Counted from the stretch's first letter, positions 17,808 through 25,603 are shown. The stretch: DNA of 64,000 bases from Blastococcus fimeti (GCA_900102115.1 FNAW01000001.1:744001-808000); one strand, 5' to 3'. Notes: a model not told the origin generated them from the sequence alone. Made by a program: numbers and translations.

Positions 17808-18974
17808 TCACGGCACGGCGGCCTGCGGGGTCGCTGTGCGGCCCGGGCTGGCCGGCGTCGGGAACGACCGGTCCCCGAACAGGATGCGGCGGGCCACCGC
17901 CCGCCCCGGCGGCGTCCGGAGCAGCGGGAAGGCGGCCGCGGCGACACCGGGCGTGCGCACCCGGGCCAGCCCCCGGCGCAGCAGCACCCGGCCCCGGAAG
18001 CCGGCCCGGAGCGCGGCGCCGTCGTAGCGGGCCAGCACGGCGCGATCACCGGTGCGCAGCGCCTCGTCCAGCACGGCGGCGGCGTGCTCCGACAGCCGGA
18101 GGCAGGGATCGAGGCCGCCGGCGGTCAGCGGTGAGACCGCGCCCGCCGCGTCGCCCACGAGCAGCCCGTCGGGGCAGCTGATCCGGCGCAGCAGGCCACC
18201 CACCGGGATCGGCCCCCCACGCCTGTCGACCTCGTCCGGACGCTCGACCCCGGCCAGCCCGGGCGCCGCGGCACGGAAGCGTCGCAGGGCGGCCACCATG
18301 CCGTCGGGGAAGCGGTCGGCGTAGCCGGCGACACCGACATGGGCGTGCCGCCCGTCGTTGACCACCCACGCCAGGTAGCCGGGCGCGATCGAGGGGTCGA
18401 GGACGCAGTGGAACGCCGGCGGCTCGGCGCCGCCGGCCACCGGGAAGACCTCCTCGGCCCCGACCAGCAGCTGCCGGTTGCGGTCCAGGGCGAGATCGCG
18501 GGCCACCCTCGACCGCGCGCCGTCGGCACCGACGAGGAAGCGGGTCCGCACGGACGTGGGCCCGCCCGGGCCGGTCAGCATGGCGGAGCTGAGCCCGCGG
18601 CCGGTGTAGCGCGTGCCCAGCACGATGCGGACGCCGGACTCCGCCGCCGCACGGGCTGCGGCCAGGTACAGCGCCGCCATGTCGCCCACCCGGTACTCGT
18701 CCCGCGGGCTGTCCAGGGTCACCGGCCGCGCCAGTCCCGGGGGGTAGAGGACCACCCGCCGGATCGGCGGCCCGAGGGACCCGGCCGGCAGCGGGAAGTC
18801 GTCGAGCGTCTTGCGGACGAAGATCCCGGTGGTGCGGATGGCCGTGGTGAGGTCGGTCCGCCGGTCGACCAGCATCACCTCGTGTCCCCGGCGGGCGAGC
18901 AGCATGGCCGTGTGCAGCCCCGCCAGCCCGGCGCCCACCACCAGGACGTCGACGGTCTCCGGGACGCCGCTCAT
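17808..18974 (-). CDS. FAD-dependent oxidoreductase, geranylgeranyl reductase/FixC-like
   Basis: A 388-residue flavoprotein. VDVLVVGAGLAGLHTAMLLARRG at residue 8 on is the dinucleotide-binding fold, and DGLLVGDAAGAVSPLTAGGLD near residue 270 is the second FAD motif typical of the geranylgeranyl reductase/PHBH group. This group hydrogenates isoprenoid chains or hydroxylates aromatics; the substrate is unknown. ATG overlaps the XRE gene stop by four bases, making it the third gene of the DUF2975-XRE operon. Confidence 0.8.
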   Translation of the reverse strand: MSGVPETVDVLVVGAGLAGLHTAMLLARRGHEVMLVDRRTDLTTAIRTTGIFVRKTLDDFPLPAGSLGPPIRRVVLYPPGLARPVTLDSPRDEYRVGDMAALYLAAARAAAESGVRIVLGTRYTGRGLSSAMLTGPGGPTSVRTRFLVGADGARSRVARDLALDRNRQLLVGAEEVFPVAGGAEPPAFHCVLDPSIAPGYLAWVVNDGRHAHVGVAGYADRFPDGMVAALRRFRAAAPGLAGVERPDEVDRRGGPIPVGGLLRRISCPDGLLVGDAAGAVSPLTAGGLDPCLRLSEHAAAVLDEALRTGDRAVLARYDGAALRAGFRGRVLLRRGLARVRTPGVAAAAFPLLRTPPGRAVARRILFGDRSFPTPASPGRTATPQAAVP

Positions 18975-19207
18975 CGGTGTGCGGGGTGCGCCGCGACCTC
19001 GTCGTCCGGCACCCACTCCAGCAGGTCGCCGGGCTGGCAGTCGAGCACCCGGCACATGGCCTCCAGCGTGCTGAAGCGCACCGCCTTGGCCCGACCGTTC
19101 TTCAGCACGGCCACGTTCGCCGGGGTGAGCCCGACCCGCTCGGCGAACTCCCCCACGCTCATCTTGCGCCGGGCCAGCTCCACGTCGATGCGCACGATGA
19201 TGGGCAT
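18971..19207 (-). CDS. XRE-family HTH regulator, small (YozG type)
   Basis: A 78-residue DNA-binding protein, essentially one Cro/C1 helix-turn-helix: MSVGEFAERVGLTPANVAVLKNG then STLEAMCRVLDCQPGDLLEW. This short form commonly pairs with DUF2975 membrane proteins. It overlaps DUF2975 by one base (TGATG) and the flavoprotein by four. It probably autoregulates through the palindromes at 19718-19749. Confidence 0.88.
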   Translation of the reverse strand: MPIIVRIDVELARRKMSVGEFAERVGLTPANVAVLKNGRAKAVRFSTLEAMCRVLDCQPGDLLEWVPDDEVAAHPAHR

Positions 19208-19713
19208 CAGATGACGGCTTCGAGGTCGGTCCGCAGGGCCGTCGCCTGCCGGAGCAGGGCGCGCATGACGACCAGGAGCAGGCCGAGCACCGCCCCGACC
19301 AGCAGCAGGAGCAGCAGGAGGACCGGCAGTGCCGCGTCGTCGCTGACCTCGTCGACGATGAAGTAGTACGAGCAGACGAAGGTCGCGAAGAGCATCAGCC
19401 ATCCGGCGACCACCGCGCGGACGATGCCGTTCACCCAGCGCAGGGCGCCGTCACTGAAGATCAGGTCGTCGGTGACCAGGGTGAGCAGCTGCCAGGTGCA
19501 GACGACGACGGCCTGGACGCACGCCAGCCCGAGCACGGCCGCGACGAACATGGCCGCGCGCATGACGGACCTCTCCAGCGACGGCTCGGAGATGTCCGGC
19601 AGCACGGCCGGGACCGCCCAGACCTGCGCGGCCAGCAAGGCGGCGAGGGCGATGACCAGCAGGATCCGAAGGGGCAGCACCACGTGGCGCAAATGCGTCA
19701 TGCCGTCGACCAT
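19207..19713 (-). CDS. DUF2975 membrane protein
   Basis: A 168-residue protein with four TM helices: LPLRILLVIALAALLAAQVWAV, VAAVLGLACVQAVVVCTWQLL, VAGWLMLFATFVCSYYFIV and a long Leu-rich last helix. DUF2975 proteins are typically encoded beside a YozG-like XRE regulator, as here, and are thought to modulate it from the membrane; no biochemistry is implied. ATG 19713 was chosen; TTG 19737 would place the operator palindromes inside the gene. TAGAAA 7 bases upstream hints at leaderless transcription. Confidence 0.75.
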   Translation of the reverse strand: MVDGMTHLRHVVLPLRILLVIALAALLAAQVWAVPAVLPDISEPSLERSVMRAAMFVAAVLGLACVQAVVVCTWQLLTLVTDDLIFSDGALRWVNGIVRAVVAGWLMLFATFVCSYYFIVDEVSDDAALPVLLLLLLLVGAVLGLLLVVMRALLRQATALRTDLEAVI

Positions 19714-19717
19714 CGCG

Positions 19718-19749
19718 GACTTTCTATCGAAAGTCAATCGATAGTGACT
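19718..19749. promoter_or_regulatory. Overlapping palindromes, probable XRE operator
   Basis: Three interleaved inverted repeats: GACTTTC-tatc-GAAAGTC (19718-19735), CTATCGA-7-TCGATAG (19724-19744) and AGTCA-8-TGACT (19732-19749). The block is AT-rich against a very GC-rich background and lies 5 bases before the DUF2975 start, so a bound repressor would block the promoter. Confidence 0.6.
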
Positions 19750-19797
19750 GAATCGCGATGCGTGTCGCTAGAAGAGAGGCTTCTGCCTCCTACCCGG

Positions 19798-20001
19798 CTA
19801 CCGCGAGTTCTGCTGCCGCTTGGCGACGACGACGAGCGCGATCAGCACGAGGACCAGGGGCGCCCATCCCGGCAGCCCGAACGGGCCCAGCACGAGTTCG
19901 GCGACGAACAGCAGCAGCTGGAAGGCGATGAAGATGCCGACGAACAGCACCACCAGGAAGAGGATCGGGCTCTCCGACTGCAGGCGACGCAGAAAGTTCA
20001 T
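19798..20001 (-). CDS. Small two-TM membrane protein, 67 aa
   Basis: Strong ribosome site (GAGGAGA, 5 bases before ATG). After a short MNFLRRLQSESP head come two hydrophobic helices (ILFLVVLFVGIFIAFQLLLFV and PGWAPLVLVLIALVVVA) and a basic KRQQNSR end, giving a hairpin with both ends inside. Family not recognised. It lies between the DUF2975 promoter region and the leader-peptide gene, transcribed away from the latter. Confidence 0.7.
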   Translation of the reverse strand: MNFLRRLQSESPILFLVVLFVGIFIAFQLLLFVAELVLGPFGLPGWAPLVLVLIALVVVAKRQQNSR

Positions 20002-20126
20002 CGGTTCTCCTCGGTCGCGCGTGGCGGTGCGAACAGCACCCACCCTCCCAGCATCGGCCGCCGGGGCCACGCGCTCGGCTCGGCACGCCCTACGTTGAGC
20101 GGATACCGGCTCAGCAGGAGGACCCG

Positions 20127-20171
20127 ATGACGCACCGCACCGTGCGCCCCGACACCACCCCGGCATCGTGA
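20127..20171 (+). CDS. 14-aa leader peptide coupled to the HTH gene
   Basis: AGGAGG lies 5 bases before an ATG that opens a 14-codon frame (MTHRTVRPDTTPAS) ending in a TGA that overlaps the next gene's GTG as GTGA. The downstream GTG has no ribosome site of its own, so it probably depends on termination of this upstream frame. Two Arg codons and no codon run argue against classic amino-acid attenuation. Confidence 0.5.
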   Translation: MTHRTVRPDTTPAS

Positions 20172-20713
20172 CCGACCCGATCGAGATCAGCGTCCTGGAA
20201 GCCGCTCGGCTCCTCGACGTGTCGAAGGGGTCCGCCACCAAGCTGCTCAGCACCGGCTTGCTGGGTGGCACCCCGGCACGCGGGAGCCGGCGCATGGCCT
20301 CGGTCGACGCGGTCCGCGAGCTGCAGCAGCGGCCCGAGGTCGCGGCCGGGGCGCCCCCGGCCTTCGTCGTGCGGATCGGTGAGCCGAAGTACACCTCCGA
20401 GGATTGGCGAGCCGGGGCAGGTTGGGCGGTGGCGTGGTCTCCGACGGCGCAGGCCAACGGCGTGCGGGGCGACTGGATCATCCAGCCCGGACCCGTCCTG
20501 GAAGCCGGGATCCTGGTCGCCGTCGTCGGCAACTTCGTGGCCGCGGCGTACGCCGTGACCGGCGTGGAGACCCAGTACCTGGACGAGGTCAGCGGCCGGC
20601 AGCGATCGCGGTTCCTCGTCGCCGACGACGAGGAGCTGACGGCGCCCTTCGTGGGTCACCGCTGGACGCTGGGGCCGGGGTGGACCACCGCGGTGATCGG
20701 GGCCGAGCGCTAG
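20168..20713 (+). CDS. Excisionase-like HTH domain protein with unknown C-terminal domain
   Basis: A 181-residue protein. Residues 5-45 (ISVLEAARLLDVSKGSATKL) form an excisionase/MerR-like winged helix that reads a promoter or att-like site. Residues 60-181 are a beta-rich region with several Trp residues that I do not recognise. The GTG start is coupled to a 14-codon leader. The stop lies 10 bases from the 3' end of tRNA-Lys. It may be a domesticated regulator or a remnant of an integrated element; no integrase is present. Confidence 0.6.
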   Translation: MTDPIEISVLEAARLLDVSKGSATKLLSTGLLGGTPARGSRRMASVDAVRELQQRPEVAAGAPPAFVVRIGEPKYTSEDWRAGAGWAVAWSPTAQANGVRGDWIIQPGPVLEAGILVAVVGNFVAAAYAVTGVETQYLDEVSGRQRSRFLVADDEELTAPFVGHRWTLGPGWTTAVIGAER

Positions 20714-20722
20714 CTCGAGACG

Positions 20723-20795
20723 TGGGCCCCGTGGGGATCGAACCCACAACCCGCGGATTAAAAGTCCGCTGCTCTGCCAATTGAGCTAGAGGCCC
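20723..20795 (-). tRNA. tRNA-Lys (anticodon UUU)
   Basis: 73 bases folding as a standard cloverleaf: acceptor GGGCCTC/GGGGCCC, D stem GCTC/GAGC, anticodon stem GCGGA/TCCGC with loop CTTTTAA, and T arm GTGGG-TTCGATC-CCCAC. CCA is not encoded. Confidence 0.97.
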
Positions 20796-20947
20796 GGTGG
20801 GTCCAGAACCCGCCGCGAGGACCCACGAGCCGTCGCGTGCGGCGCCTGCGGCCCGCTGCGAGGCTACCGCCCGGTCAGGACGACGGCGCCGAGCCGCTCG
20901 GATCCCCGTGGTGCTCCCGGCTCCTCGCGGGCTCCGGCGGTGCGAAC

Positions 20948-20953
20948 TAGCGT
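20948..20953 (+). promoter_or_regulatory. -10 element TAGCGT, leaderless start
   Basis: Seven bases before the ATG at 20961; no ribosome site precedes that start. Confidence 0.55.
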
Positions 20954-20960
20954 CGTCCGC

Positions 20961-21332
20961 ATGGTCCTCGGACTGATCGAGCTGGCGGTGGTCCTGGCCG
21001 TGCTCGGTCTCCTCGCGACCGTCGGCTGGTCGCTGTGGACGGCCCTGCGACAGAACGCAGCGGCCGCTCCCCTGCCCGCCCGGCAGCGCGAGCAGGTGGC
21101 CGCCGCGGTGGCCCAGGCCCGCTGGGTCCCGGCGCACGACGAGGTCGACGGGGTGACGCGGATCCTCGTGCGCCGGACCTACACCGGGCTCGACGGCCTG
21201 CCGGCCGTGCTGGACGAGCGGGTGCTGGAGACCTTCCCGGCCCAGGATCCCGCCTGGGAGGCCCGGTTCACCGAGGCGATGTCCACCGCGCGGTACCGCT
21301 GCGCCTACCTCAACGCCGAGGACTCCCCGTGA
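20961..21332 (+). CDS. Small membrane-anchored hypothetical protein
   Basis: A 123-residue protein. An N-terminal TM anchor (MVLGLIELAVVLAVLGLLATVGWSLW) is followed by a soluble region with VTRILVRRTYTGLDGLPAVLDERVLETFPAQDP and a C-terminal Cys/Tyr segment. No family recognised. I chose ATG 20961 over GTG 20940 because TAGCGT sits exactly 7 bases upstream, as at several other genes here. A perfect palindrome follows the stop. Confidence 0.7.
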   Translation: MVLGLIELAVVLAVLGLLATVGWSLWTALRQNAAAAPLPARQREQVAAAVAQARWVPAHDEVDGVTRILVRRTYTGLDGLPAVLDERVLETFPAQDPAWEARFTEAMSTARYRCAYLNAEDSP

Positions 21333-21350
21333 CGCCCCAGCGCTGCTCGA

Positions 21351-21370
21351 GACGTTCCCGCGGGAACGTC
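21351..21370. terminator. Perfect 20-bp palindrome between convergent genes
   Basis: GACGTTCCCGCGGGAACGTC is self-complementary over its whole length. It lies 19 bases after the plus-strand gene and 15 bases after the stop of the minus-strand 32-residue gene. A terminator is most likely; as a perfect dyad it could also bind a dimeric regulator. Confidence 0.6.
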
Positions 21371-21384
21371 TGACCGGCCTGCGG

Positions 21385-21483
21385 TCACAGCACGTCGAGG
21401 AGCAGGAGCAGGAGCACGGTGAGCAGGGCGGAGAGGGCGAGCGAACCGAGGCAGCCCAGCCGGCTGGAGAAGAGGAAGAACAT
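21385..21483 (-). CDS. Tiny membrane protein, 32 aa
   Basis: The peptide begins MFFLFSSRLGCLGSLALSAL and continues as an almost unbroken hydrophobic helix rich in Leu. I recognise this N-terminal pattern (Phe-rich start, then S/N-R-L/V-G-C-x-G-S) as a conserved very short actinobacterial membrane protein usually labelled hypothetical. GGGCGGGG lies just before ATG. Convergent with the preceding gene across a palindrome. Function unknown. Confidence 0.65.
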   Translation of the reverse strand: MFFLFSSRLGCLGSLALSALLTVLLLLLLDVL

Positions 21484-21654
21484 CCCCGCCCGGTGCCCGA
21501 CCGGGTGAGCTGCGAACCTGAACCTCCTCCAGATGAGCTTTCCGTCACCATCCCGTCCGGATGTGCACCCGTTCAGGGGATCCCGCGGTCCAGCGTCGGT
21601 TACGTAGGGTCATCACTGCCCCGCCTGGTGCGTGCTCCCGGGTGGCCGATGACC

Positions 21655-21695
21655 CCGGCCCGGCCGACCCGTTCCCCCCGGGCCGGCCGGGCCGG
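21655..21695 (-). terminator. 12-bp stem terminator for the Rieske gene
   Basis: CCGGCCCGGCCG (21655-21666) pairs perfectly with 21684-21695. On the minus strand it begins 14 bases after the Rieske gene stop. No other gene ends here. Confidence 0.65.
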
Positions 21696-21708
21696 CTTCT
21701 TTCCCGGC

Positions 21709-22587
21709 TCAGCGGTTGCGGCTGTGCACCCGCGCCATCACGCGCCCGGCCTCCATGCGCACCTCGAGCTTCTCCTGCGGGTTCGCCGCCGGCCCGCGTC
21801 GCGGCTCACCGCTGTCGAGGTCGAACGCCGAGCCGTGCCACGGGCAGACCAGGCACTGCGACCCGCGCACCTCCTCGATCGTCCCCTCCTGCAGCGGCCC
21901 GGACAGGTGGGAGCAGGCGCCGACGAAGACGTCCACCTTCGTGCCCCGGCGCACCACGGCCAGCGGCACGTCCGCGGCCCCGCCGGTGCCCGTGCGCAGC
22001 GCAGGCCGCCCCTCGGGGAAGTCGTCCAGCGGCCCCAGGTCCAGCCACTCCGACGACAGCGCCCGCGCCGCCGTCGCCGCGTGCGACGCCCCGGACGACT
22101 GCGCGTAGGACATGTGCCCGCCGATGGCCGCCGATCCCCCGGCGATCGCCAGCCCGCTGTAGGAGAGCACCCGCCCCAGCCCGCCGCGGTCCTTCCGTCG
22201 CGCCGCCAGCGAGCCGGCGTACAGCCCGAGCGCCACCGTGTTGGCGACGGCGTGCAGCGCGCCGAGCCGGCGCACGCCCGGCCCCTGCTCCGACCAGTCG
22301 GCCGCTCCCGACGCCGCAGCGGGCACCGCCGCGGCCACCCCGGCACCGATCAGGAAGGTCGCCGCCGGCCGCATCCGCGGAATGGCGTCGAGCAGTCCCG
22401 CGGAGACCCAGCTGCCCACCGGCACCTGCACCAGGATCGGGTGCACGGGGTGCCCGAGCCAGGTGCCGTGCAGGAGATCCTTGACCGGCGGCCGGAGTAC
22501 GCCCAGCACGGCCCGGCGGGCCGGTTCGATCACCTTGTCGAACGTCGCGACGTCCGCGACCCGGTCGAGGAACCCCAGAAGACTCAT
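21709..22587 (-). CDS. DUF2231 membrane domain fused to a Rieske [2Fe-2S] domain
   Basis: A 292-residue protein. Residues about 40-180 carry a DUF2231-type membrane region (LGHPVHPILVQVPVGSWVSA, then several TM helices). Residues 195-290 are a Rieske ferredoxin with the cluster ligands in CSHLSGPL and CPWHGSAFDLDSGEP. It probably passes electrons at the membrane, possibly to a heme protein. TAGCAG 7 bases before ATG, and no ribosome site, suggest a leaderless message. Confidence 0.85.
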   Translation of the reverse strand: MSLLGFLDRVADVATFDKVIEPARRAVLGVLRPPVKDLLHGTWLGHPVHPILVQVPVGSWVSAGLLDAIPRMRPAATFLIGAGVAAAVPAAASGAADWSEQGPGVRRLGALHAVANTVALGLYAGSLAARRKDRGGLGRVLSYSGLAIAGGSAAIGGHMSYAQSSGASHAATAARALSSEWLDLGPLDDFPEGRPALRTGTGGAADVPLAVVRRGTKVDVFVGACSHLSGPLQEGTIEEVRGSQCLVCPWHGSAFDLDSGEPRRGPAANPQEKLEVRMEAGRVMARVHSRNR

Positions 22588-22594
22588 GCGGAGG

Positions 22595-22600
22595 CTGCTA
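22595..22600 (-). promoter_or_regulatory. -10 element TAGCAG, leaderless start
   Basis: Seven bases before the Rieske gene ATG at 22587. Confidence 0.45.
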
Positions 22601-22768
22601 CCCGCTGTACGCGGCGGCGACTCCCGGGTCACGACGTGGTCTCTTCCGGGTGCATCGCGCGGAATGCGGCAGCTTCTGCCAGGTGTTACCGGCATGCTGA
22701 CCTGTGACAACGAGCGGCGCGAGGAGGATCCTGGGTCGCGCCGCCGCCCCGTGCCCGGAAGGAACTCC

Positions 22769-23290
22769 GTGACCCGCCAGTCCCTGCTGCGTCGCCGCGC
22801 CTCCAGCGACGACGCCGTGGACCCGGTGATCGAGCCCGAAGCCGCTCCCGCGCCCCCGTGGACCGTACGGCTGGCCGAGCGCCTCCGCCAGGACGACACC
22901 CTGGCGCAGTTCGCCCGCTTCGTCCTGGTCGGCGGCTCGACGACGCTGGTCTACGCGCTGCTGTTCATCCCGTTCCAGGGCTTCGGCTACCTGGTCGCCC
23001 ACCTCATCGCCACCGTCGCGTCCACCGTGCTGGCCAACGAGATGCACCGGCGGCTGACCTTCCACGCCGAGGACCGCGTGGGCTGGTTCACCGCCCAGTG
23101 GGAGGCGAGCACCGTCGCCGCGCTGGGGCTGGTGGCCACCAGCGCCACCCTCGGCTGGGTCGACACCACGGCCGCCGAGGGCCACGTCGGGCTGCAGATC
23201 ACCGCCGTCGTCACGGTGACGGCGCTGATCGGCCTGATGCGGTTCGTCGCGCTGCGCTGGATCTTCCGGTCCCCCGCCGACGAGGCCTGA
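22769..23290 (+). CDS. GtrA-like membrane protein
   Basis: A 173-residue protein with four TM helices. FARFVLVGGSTTLVYALLFI opens the GtrA domain and FVALRWIFRS closes it, both typical. GtrA proteins are thought to help move or position polyprenyl-linked sugars for cell-surface glycosylation. GTG 22769 follows GGAAGGA. The polar 50-residue head is longer than usual. No glycosyltransferase gene is adjacent. Confidence 0.85.
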   Translation: MTRQSLLRRRASSDDAVDPVIEPEAAPAPPWTVRLAERLRQDDTLAQFARFVLVGGSTTLVYALLFIPFQGFGYLVAHLIATVASTVLANEMHRRLTFHAEDRVGWFTAQWEASTVAALGLVATSATLGWVDTTAAEGHVGLQITAVVTVTALIGLMRFVALRWIFRSPADEA

Positions 23291-23340
23291 CCGCCCGACC
23301 GCGCTCGCCGCTCGACCCGTCGCACCCGCGCGCGCCTCGC

Positions 23341-23346
23341 TAGCGT
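23341..23346 (+). promoter_or_regulatory. -10 element TAGCGT, leaderless start
   Basis: Seven bases before the GTG at 23354. Confidence 0.55.
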
Positions 23347-23353
23347 GGGCGGG

Positions 23354-24853
23354 GTGACCGAGCCCGAGGCCGTGCCGTCCCCGTGGCGCCGTCGCGGCCG
23401 GCTCGCCGGCCTGTGGCTGGCGCGGATCGGCCTGGCGCTGGTCGGCGCGCTCGTCGCCGTGCTCCTCTTCGCCCGGATCTCGGCGCCCATCGGCCCGTTC
23501 GACGCCACCCTTGCCGTCCGCCCGGGCTCCGGCGGCGCCGAGGTCGCGGTCCCGCCGCTCGGCTCGCTGGCCGTCGACGTCTTCGACGGCCCGCTGCGCC
23601 TGGACGTGCAGCTGCAGAGCGTCGACCAGGTGCGGGCCCAGGAGCTGGCGAACGACCCGGTGCGGCTGGCCGGCGTGGTCGACCGGGTGACCGAGGACCT
23701 GCAGGGCGCCGTCGTGGAGCTGGTCGTCCGCACCGTCGTCGTCGCGCTGCTCGGCGCCGCGCTCGTCTCCTGGCTGGCCCTGCGCCGCCGCCGCGAGCCG
23801 CTGATCGCCATCGGCCTGACGGGCGCCGTGCTGCTCGGCATCGGCGGGATCGGCGCGACCACCTGGCGCCCGGAGGCGATGTCGACGCCCACCTACACCG
23901 GGCTGCTGGTGAACGCGAACAGCCTGATCGGCAACGCGCAGGACATCGTGGCCCGCTTCGACGCCTACCGCGCCTCGCTCGAGGACCTCGTCGCCAACGT
24001 CGGCTCGCTCTACAGCACCCTCTCGGCGCTGCCCCCGCCCGGCGCGGCGGACGACACCGTCGCGCTCCTGCACGTGTCCGACCTGCACCTCAACCCCGCC
24101 GGGTTCGACCTGGTCGAGCAGGTCGTCAGCCAGTTCCAGGTCGACGGCGTGCTCGACACCGGCGACGTCACCGACTGGGGCAGCTCGCCGGAGAACCAGC
24201 TGATCGCCTCCGTGGGCCGCCTGGGCGTGCCCTACGTCTTCATCCGCGGCAACCACGACTCCGCCACCACCGCGGAGCGGATCGACGGCCAGGCGAACAC
24301 CACGGTCCTGGACCACTCCGCGACCGAGATCGCCGGGATCTCGATCGTCGGCGCGAAGGACCCGCGGTTCACCCCCGACAAGAACACCGGTGACGACGAC
24401 GCCGGCCCCGAGGTGCTGACCCGCTCCGGCGAGCGCCTGGCCTCGGTGATCGAGTCGCTGGACGAGCCTCCGGACGTCGCCCTCGTGCACGACCCGAAGC
24501 AGGCACCGCCGCTCGAGGGGCTGACACCGGTGATCCTGGCCGGCCACACCCACGACCGGAAGGTCTCCGAGCTCGACGACGGAACGCTGCTCATGGTGCA
24601 GGGGTCGACCGGCGGCGCGGGCCTGCGCGCGCTGGAGGGCGAGTACCCCGAACCGCTGACCTGCACGGTCCTCTACTTCGCCGCGAGCACCGGCCGGTTG
24701 CAGGCCTACGACGAGATCACCCTCGGCGGGCTCGGCGAATCGGAGGTGACCATCCAGCGCATCGTCATCCCGCTGCCGGCCGCCGAGGACCGCGACGAGG
24801 GCGGGAGCGACGAGGACGGCGACGACGGCGGTCCGGCGTCCCCGCCCGGATGA
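23354..24853 (+). CDS. Membrane-anchored calcineurin-type metallophosphoesterase
   Basis: A 499-residue protein. TM helices near residues 15-40 and 130-185 are followed by a metallophosphoesterase domain with all five metal motifs: HVSDLHL, DTGDVTDWG, IRGNHDS and LAGHTHDRKV among them. The C-terminal 25 residues are strongly acidic. Its predicted topology puts the catalytic domain near the membrane; the substrate is unknown. The GTG chosen lies 7 bases after TAGCGT. The next gene overlaps or follows within 25 bases. Confidence 0.85.
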   Translation: MTEPEAVPSPWRRRGRLAGLWLARIGLALVGALVAVLLFARISAPIGPFDATLAVRPGSGGAEVAVPPLGSLAVDVFDGPLRLDVQLQSVDQVRAQELANDPVRLAGVVDRVTEDLQGAVVELVVRTVVVALLGAALVSWLALRRRREPLIAIGLTGAVLLGIGGIGATTWRPEAMSTPTYTGLLVNANSLIGNAQDIVARFDAYRASLEDLVANVGSLYSTLSALPPPGAADDTVALLHVSDLHLNPAGFDLVEQVVSQFQVDGVLDTGDVTDWGSSPENQLIASVGRLGVPYVFIRGNHDSATTAERIDGQANTTVLDHSATEIAGISIVGAKDPRFTPDKNTGDDDAGPEVLTRSGERLASVIESLDEPPDVALVHDPKQAPPLEGLTPVILAGHTHDRKVSELDDGTLLMVQGSTGGAGLRALEGEYPEPLTCTVLYFAASTGRLQAYDEITLGGLGESEVTIQRIVIPLPAAEDRDEGGSDEDGDDGGPASPPG

Positions 24854-24864
24854 CCGTGCGGCCC

Positions 24865-24870
24865 TACCCT
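24865..24870 (+). promoter_or_regulatory. -10 element TACCCT, leaderless start
   Basis: Six bases before the ATG at 24877; lies just past the stop of the phosphoesterase gene. Confidence 0.5.
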
Positions 24871-24876
24871 CGGTCC

Positions 24877-25212
24877 ATGTTCGCGACGACGACGTCCCGC
24901 CCCCGCCTCGCCGCCGGTCTGCTCGCCGGCGGACTGGGCCTCGCTGCCCTGACCGGGTGCACCTTCGGCTCCGAGAACGTCCAGTGCTCGCCCAGTTCGT
25001 GCACGGTCACGCTGGAGGGCACCGACGCGCAGGTCGACGTCCTCGGCACCACGCTCACCTTCTCCGGCACGCAGGACGGCCGCGCCTCGCTCGGGGTGGC
25101 CGGGGCGAACGTCTCCTGCGCCGAGGGCGAGACCGTCACGGCCGGCCCCCTGGACCTCGAGTGCTCCTCGGTCACCGAGGACCGCGTCGAGCTCACCGCC
25201 TCGCTGGGCTGA
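24877..25212 (+). CDS. Small hypothetical lipoprotein
   Basis: A 111-residue lipoprotein with signal and lipobox LAALTGC. The mature domain is Cys-rich (VQCSPSSCTVTLEG, NVSCAEGE, LECSSV), beta-patterned and about 85 residues. No family recognised. ATG 24877 sits 6 bases after TACCCT. An upstream ATG at 24850 overlaps the phosphoesterase stop and would add nine residues before the signal peptide. Confidence 0.7.
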   Translation: MFATTTSRPRLAAGLLAGGLGLAALTGCTFGSENVQCSPSSCTVTLEGTDAQVDVLGTTLTFSGTQDGRASLGVAGANVSCAEGETVTAGPLDLECSSVTEDRVELTASLG

Positions 25213-25271
25213 GGCCCTGGCGGGTTCGCGGCGGTCGGACGACCCTGTGCAGGAGCGCCCCCGGCGGCATG

Positions 25272-25277
25272 TATTGT
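25272..25277 (+). promoter_or_regulatory. Possible -10 (TATTGT) of the tRNA cluster
   Basis: An AT-rich hexamer about 24 bases before tRNA-Glu in otherwise GC-rich sequence. No clear -35 is seen. Confidence 0.4.
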
Positions 25278-25300
25278 TTCGTCTGCCCCCGGCAGAACGA

Positions 25301-25373
25301 GCCCTCATCGTCTAGTGGTCCAGGACGCCGCCCTTTCAAGGCGGTAGCACGGGTTCGAACCCCGTTGGGGGCA
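25301..25373 (+). tRNA. tRNA-Glu (anticodon UUC)
   Basis: 73-base cloverleaf: acceptor GCCCTCA/TGGGGGC, anticodon loop CTTTCAA between CCGCC and GGCGG, T arm ACGGG-TTCGAAC-CCCGT. First of three clustered tRNAs in the usual actinobacterial Glu-Asp-Phe order. Confidence 0.97.
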
Positions 25374-25389
25374 CAGCACGACACAGTTT

Positions 25390-25463
25390 GGCCCTGTAGC
25401 GCAGTTGGTTAGCGCGCCGCCCTGTCACGGCGGAGGTCGCGGGTTCGAGTCCCGTCAGGGTCG
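25390..25463 (+). tRNA. tRNA-Asp (anticodon GUC)
   Basis: 74-base cloverleaf: acceptor GGCCCTG/CAGGGTC, anticodon loop CTGTCAC between CCGCC and GGCGG, T arm CGGG-TTCGAGT-CCCG. The discriminator G is followed by CCA in the DNA. Confidence 0.97.
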
Positions 25464-25488
25464 CCACCCGGTGCGCGAGCACCGGGAG

Positions 25489-25562
25489 GGGCAGGTAGCT
25501 CAGTCGGTACGAGCGCTCGCCTGAAAAGTGAGAGGTCGGCGGTTCGACCCCGCCCCTGCCCA
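25489..25562 (+). tRNA. tRNA-Phe (anticodon GAA)
   Basis: 74-base cloverleaf: acceptor GGGCAGG/CCTGCCC, anticodon stem CTCGC/GTGAG with loop CTGAAAA, T arm GGCGG-TTCGACC-CCGCC. Third of the cluster. Confidence 0.97.
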
Positions 25563-25603
25563 CCCTCTTCTCTTCCCCCGCCGCCAGTTCTGGCCGCGGG
25601 TTC

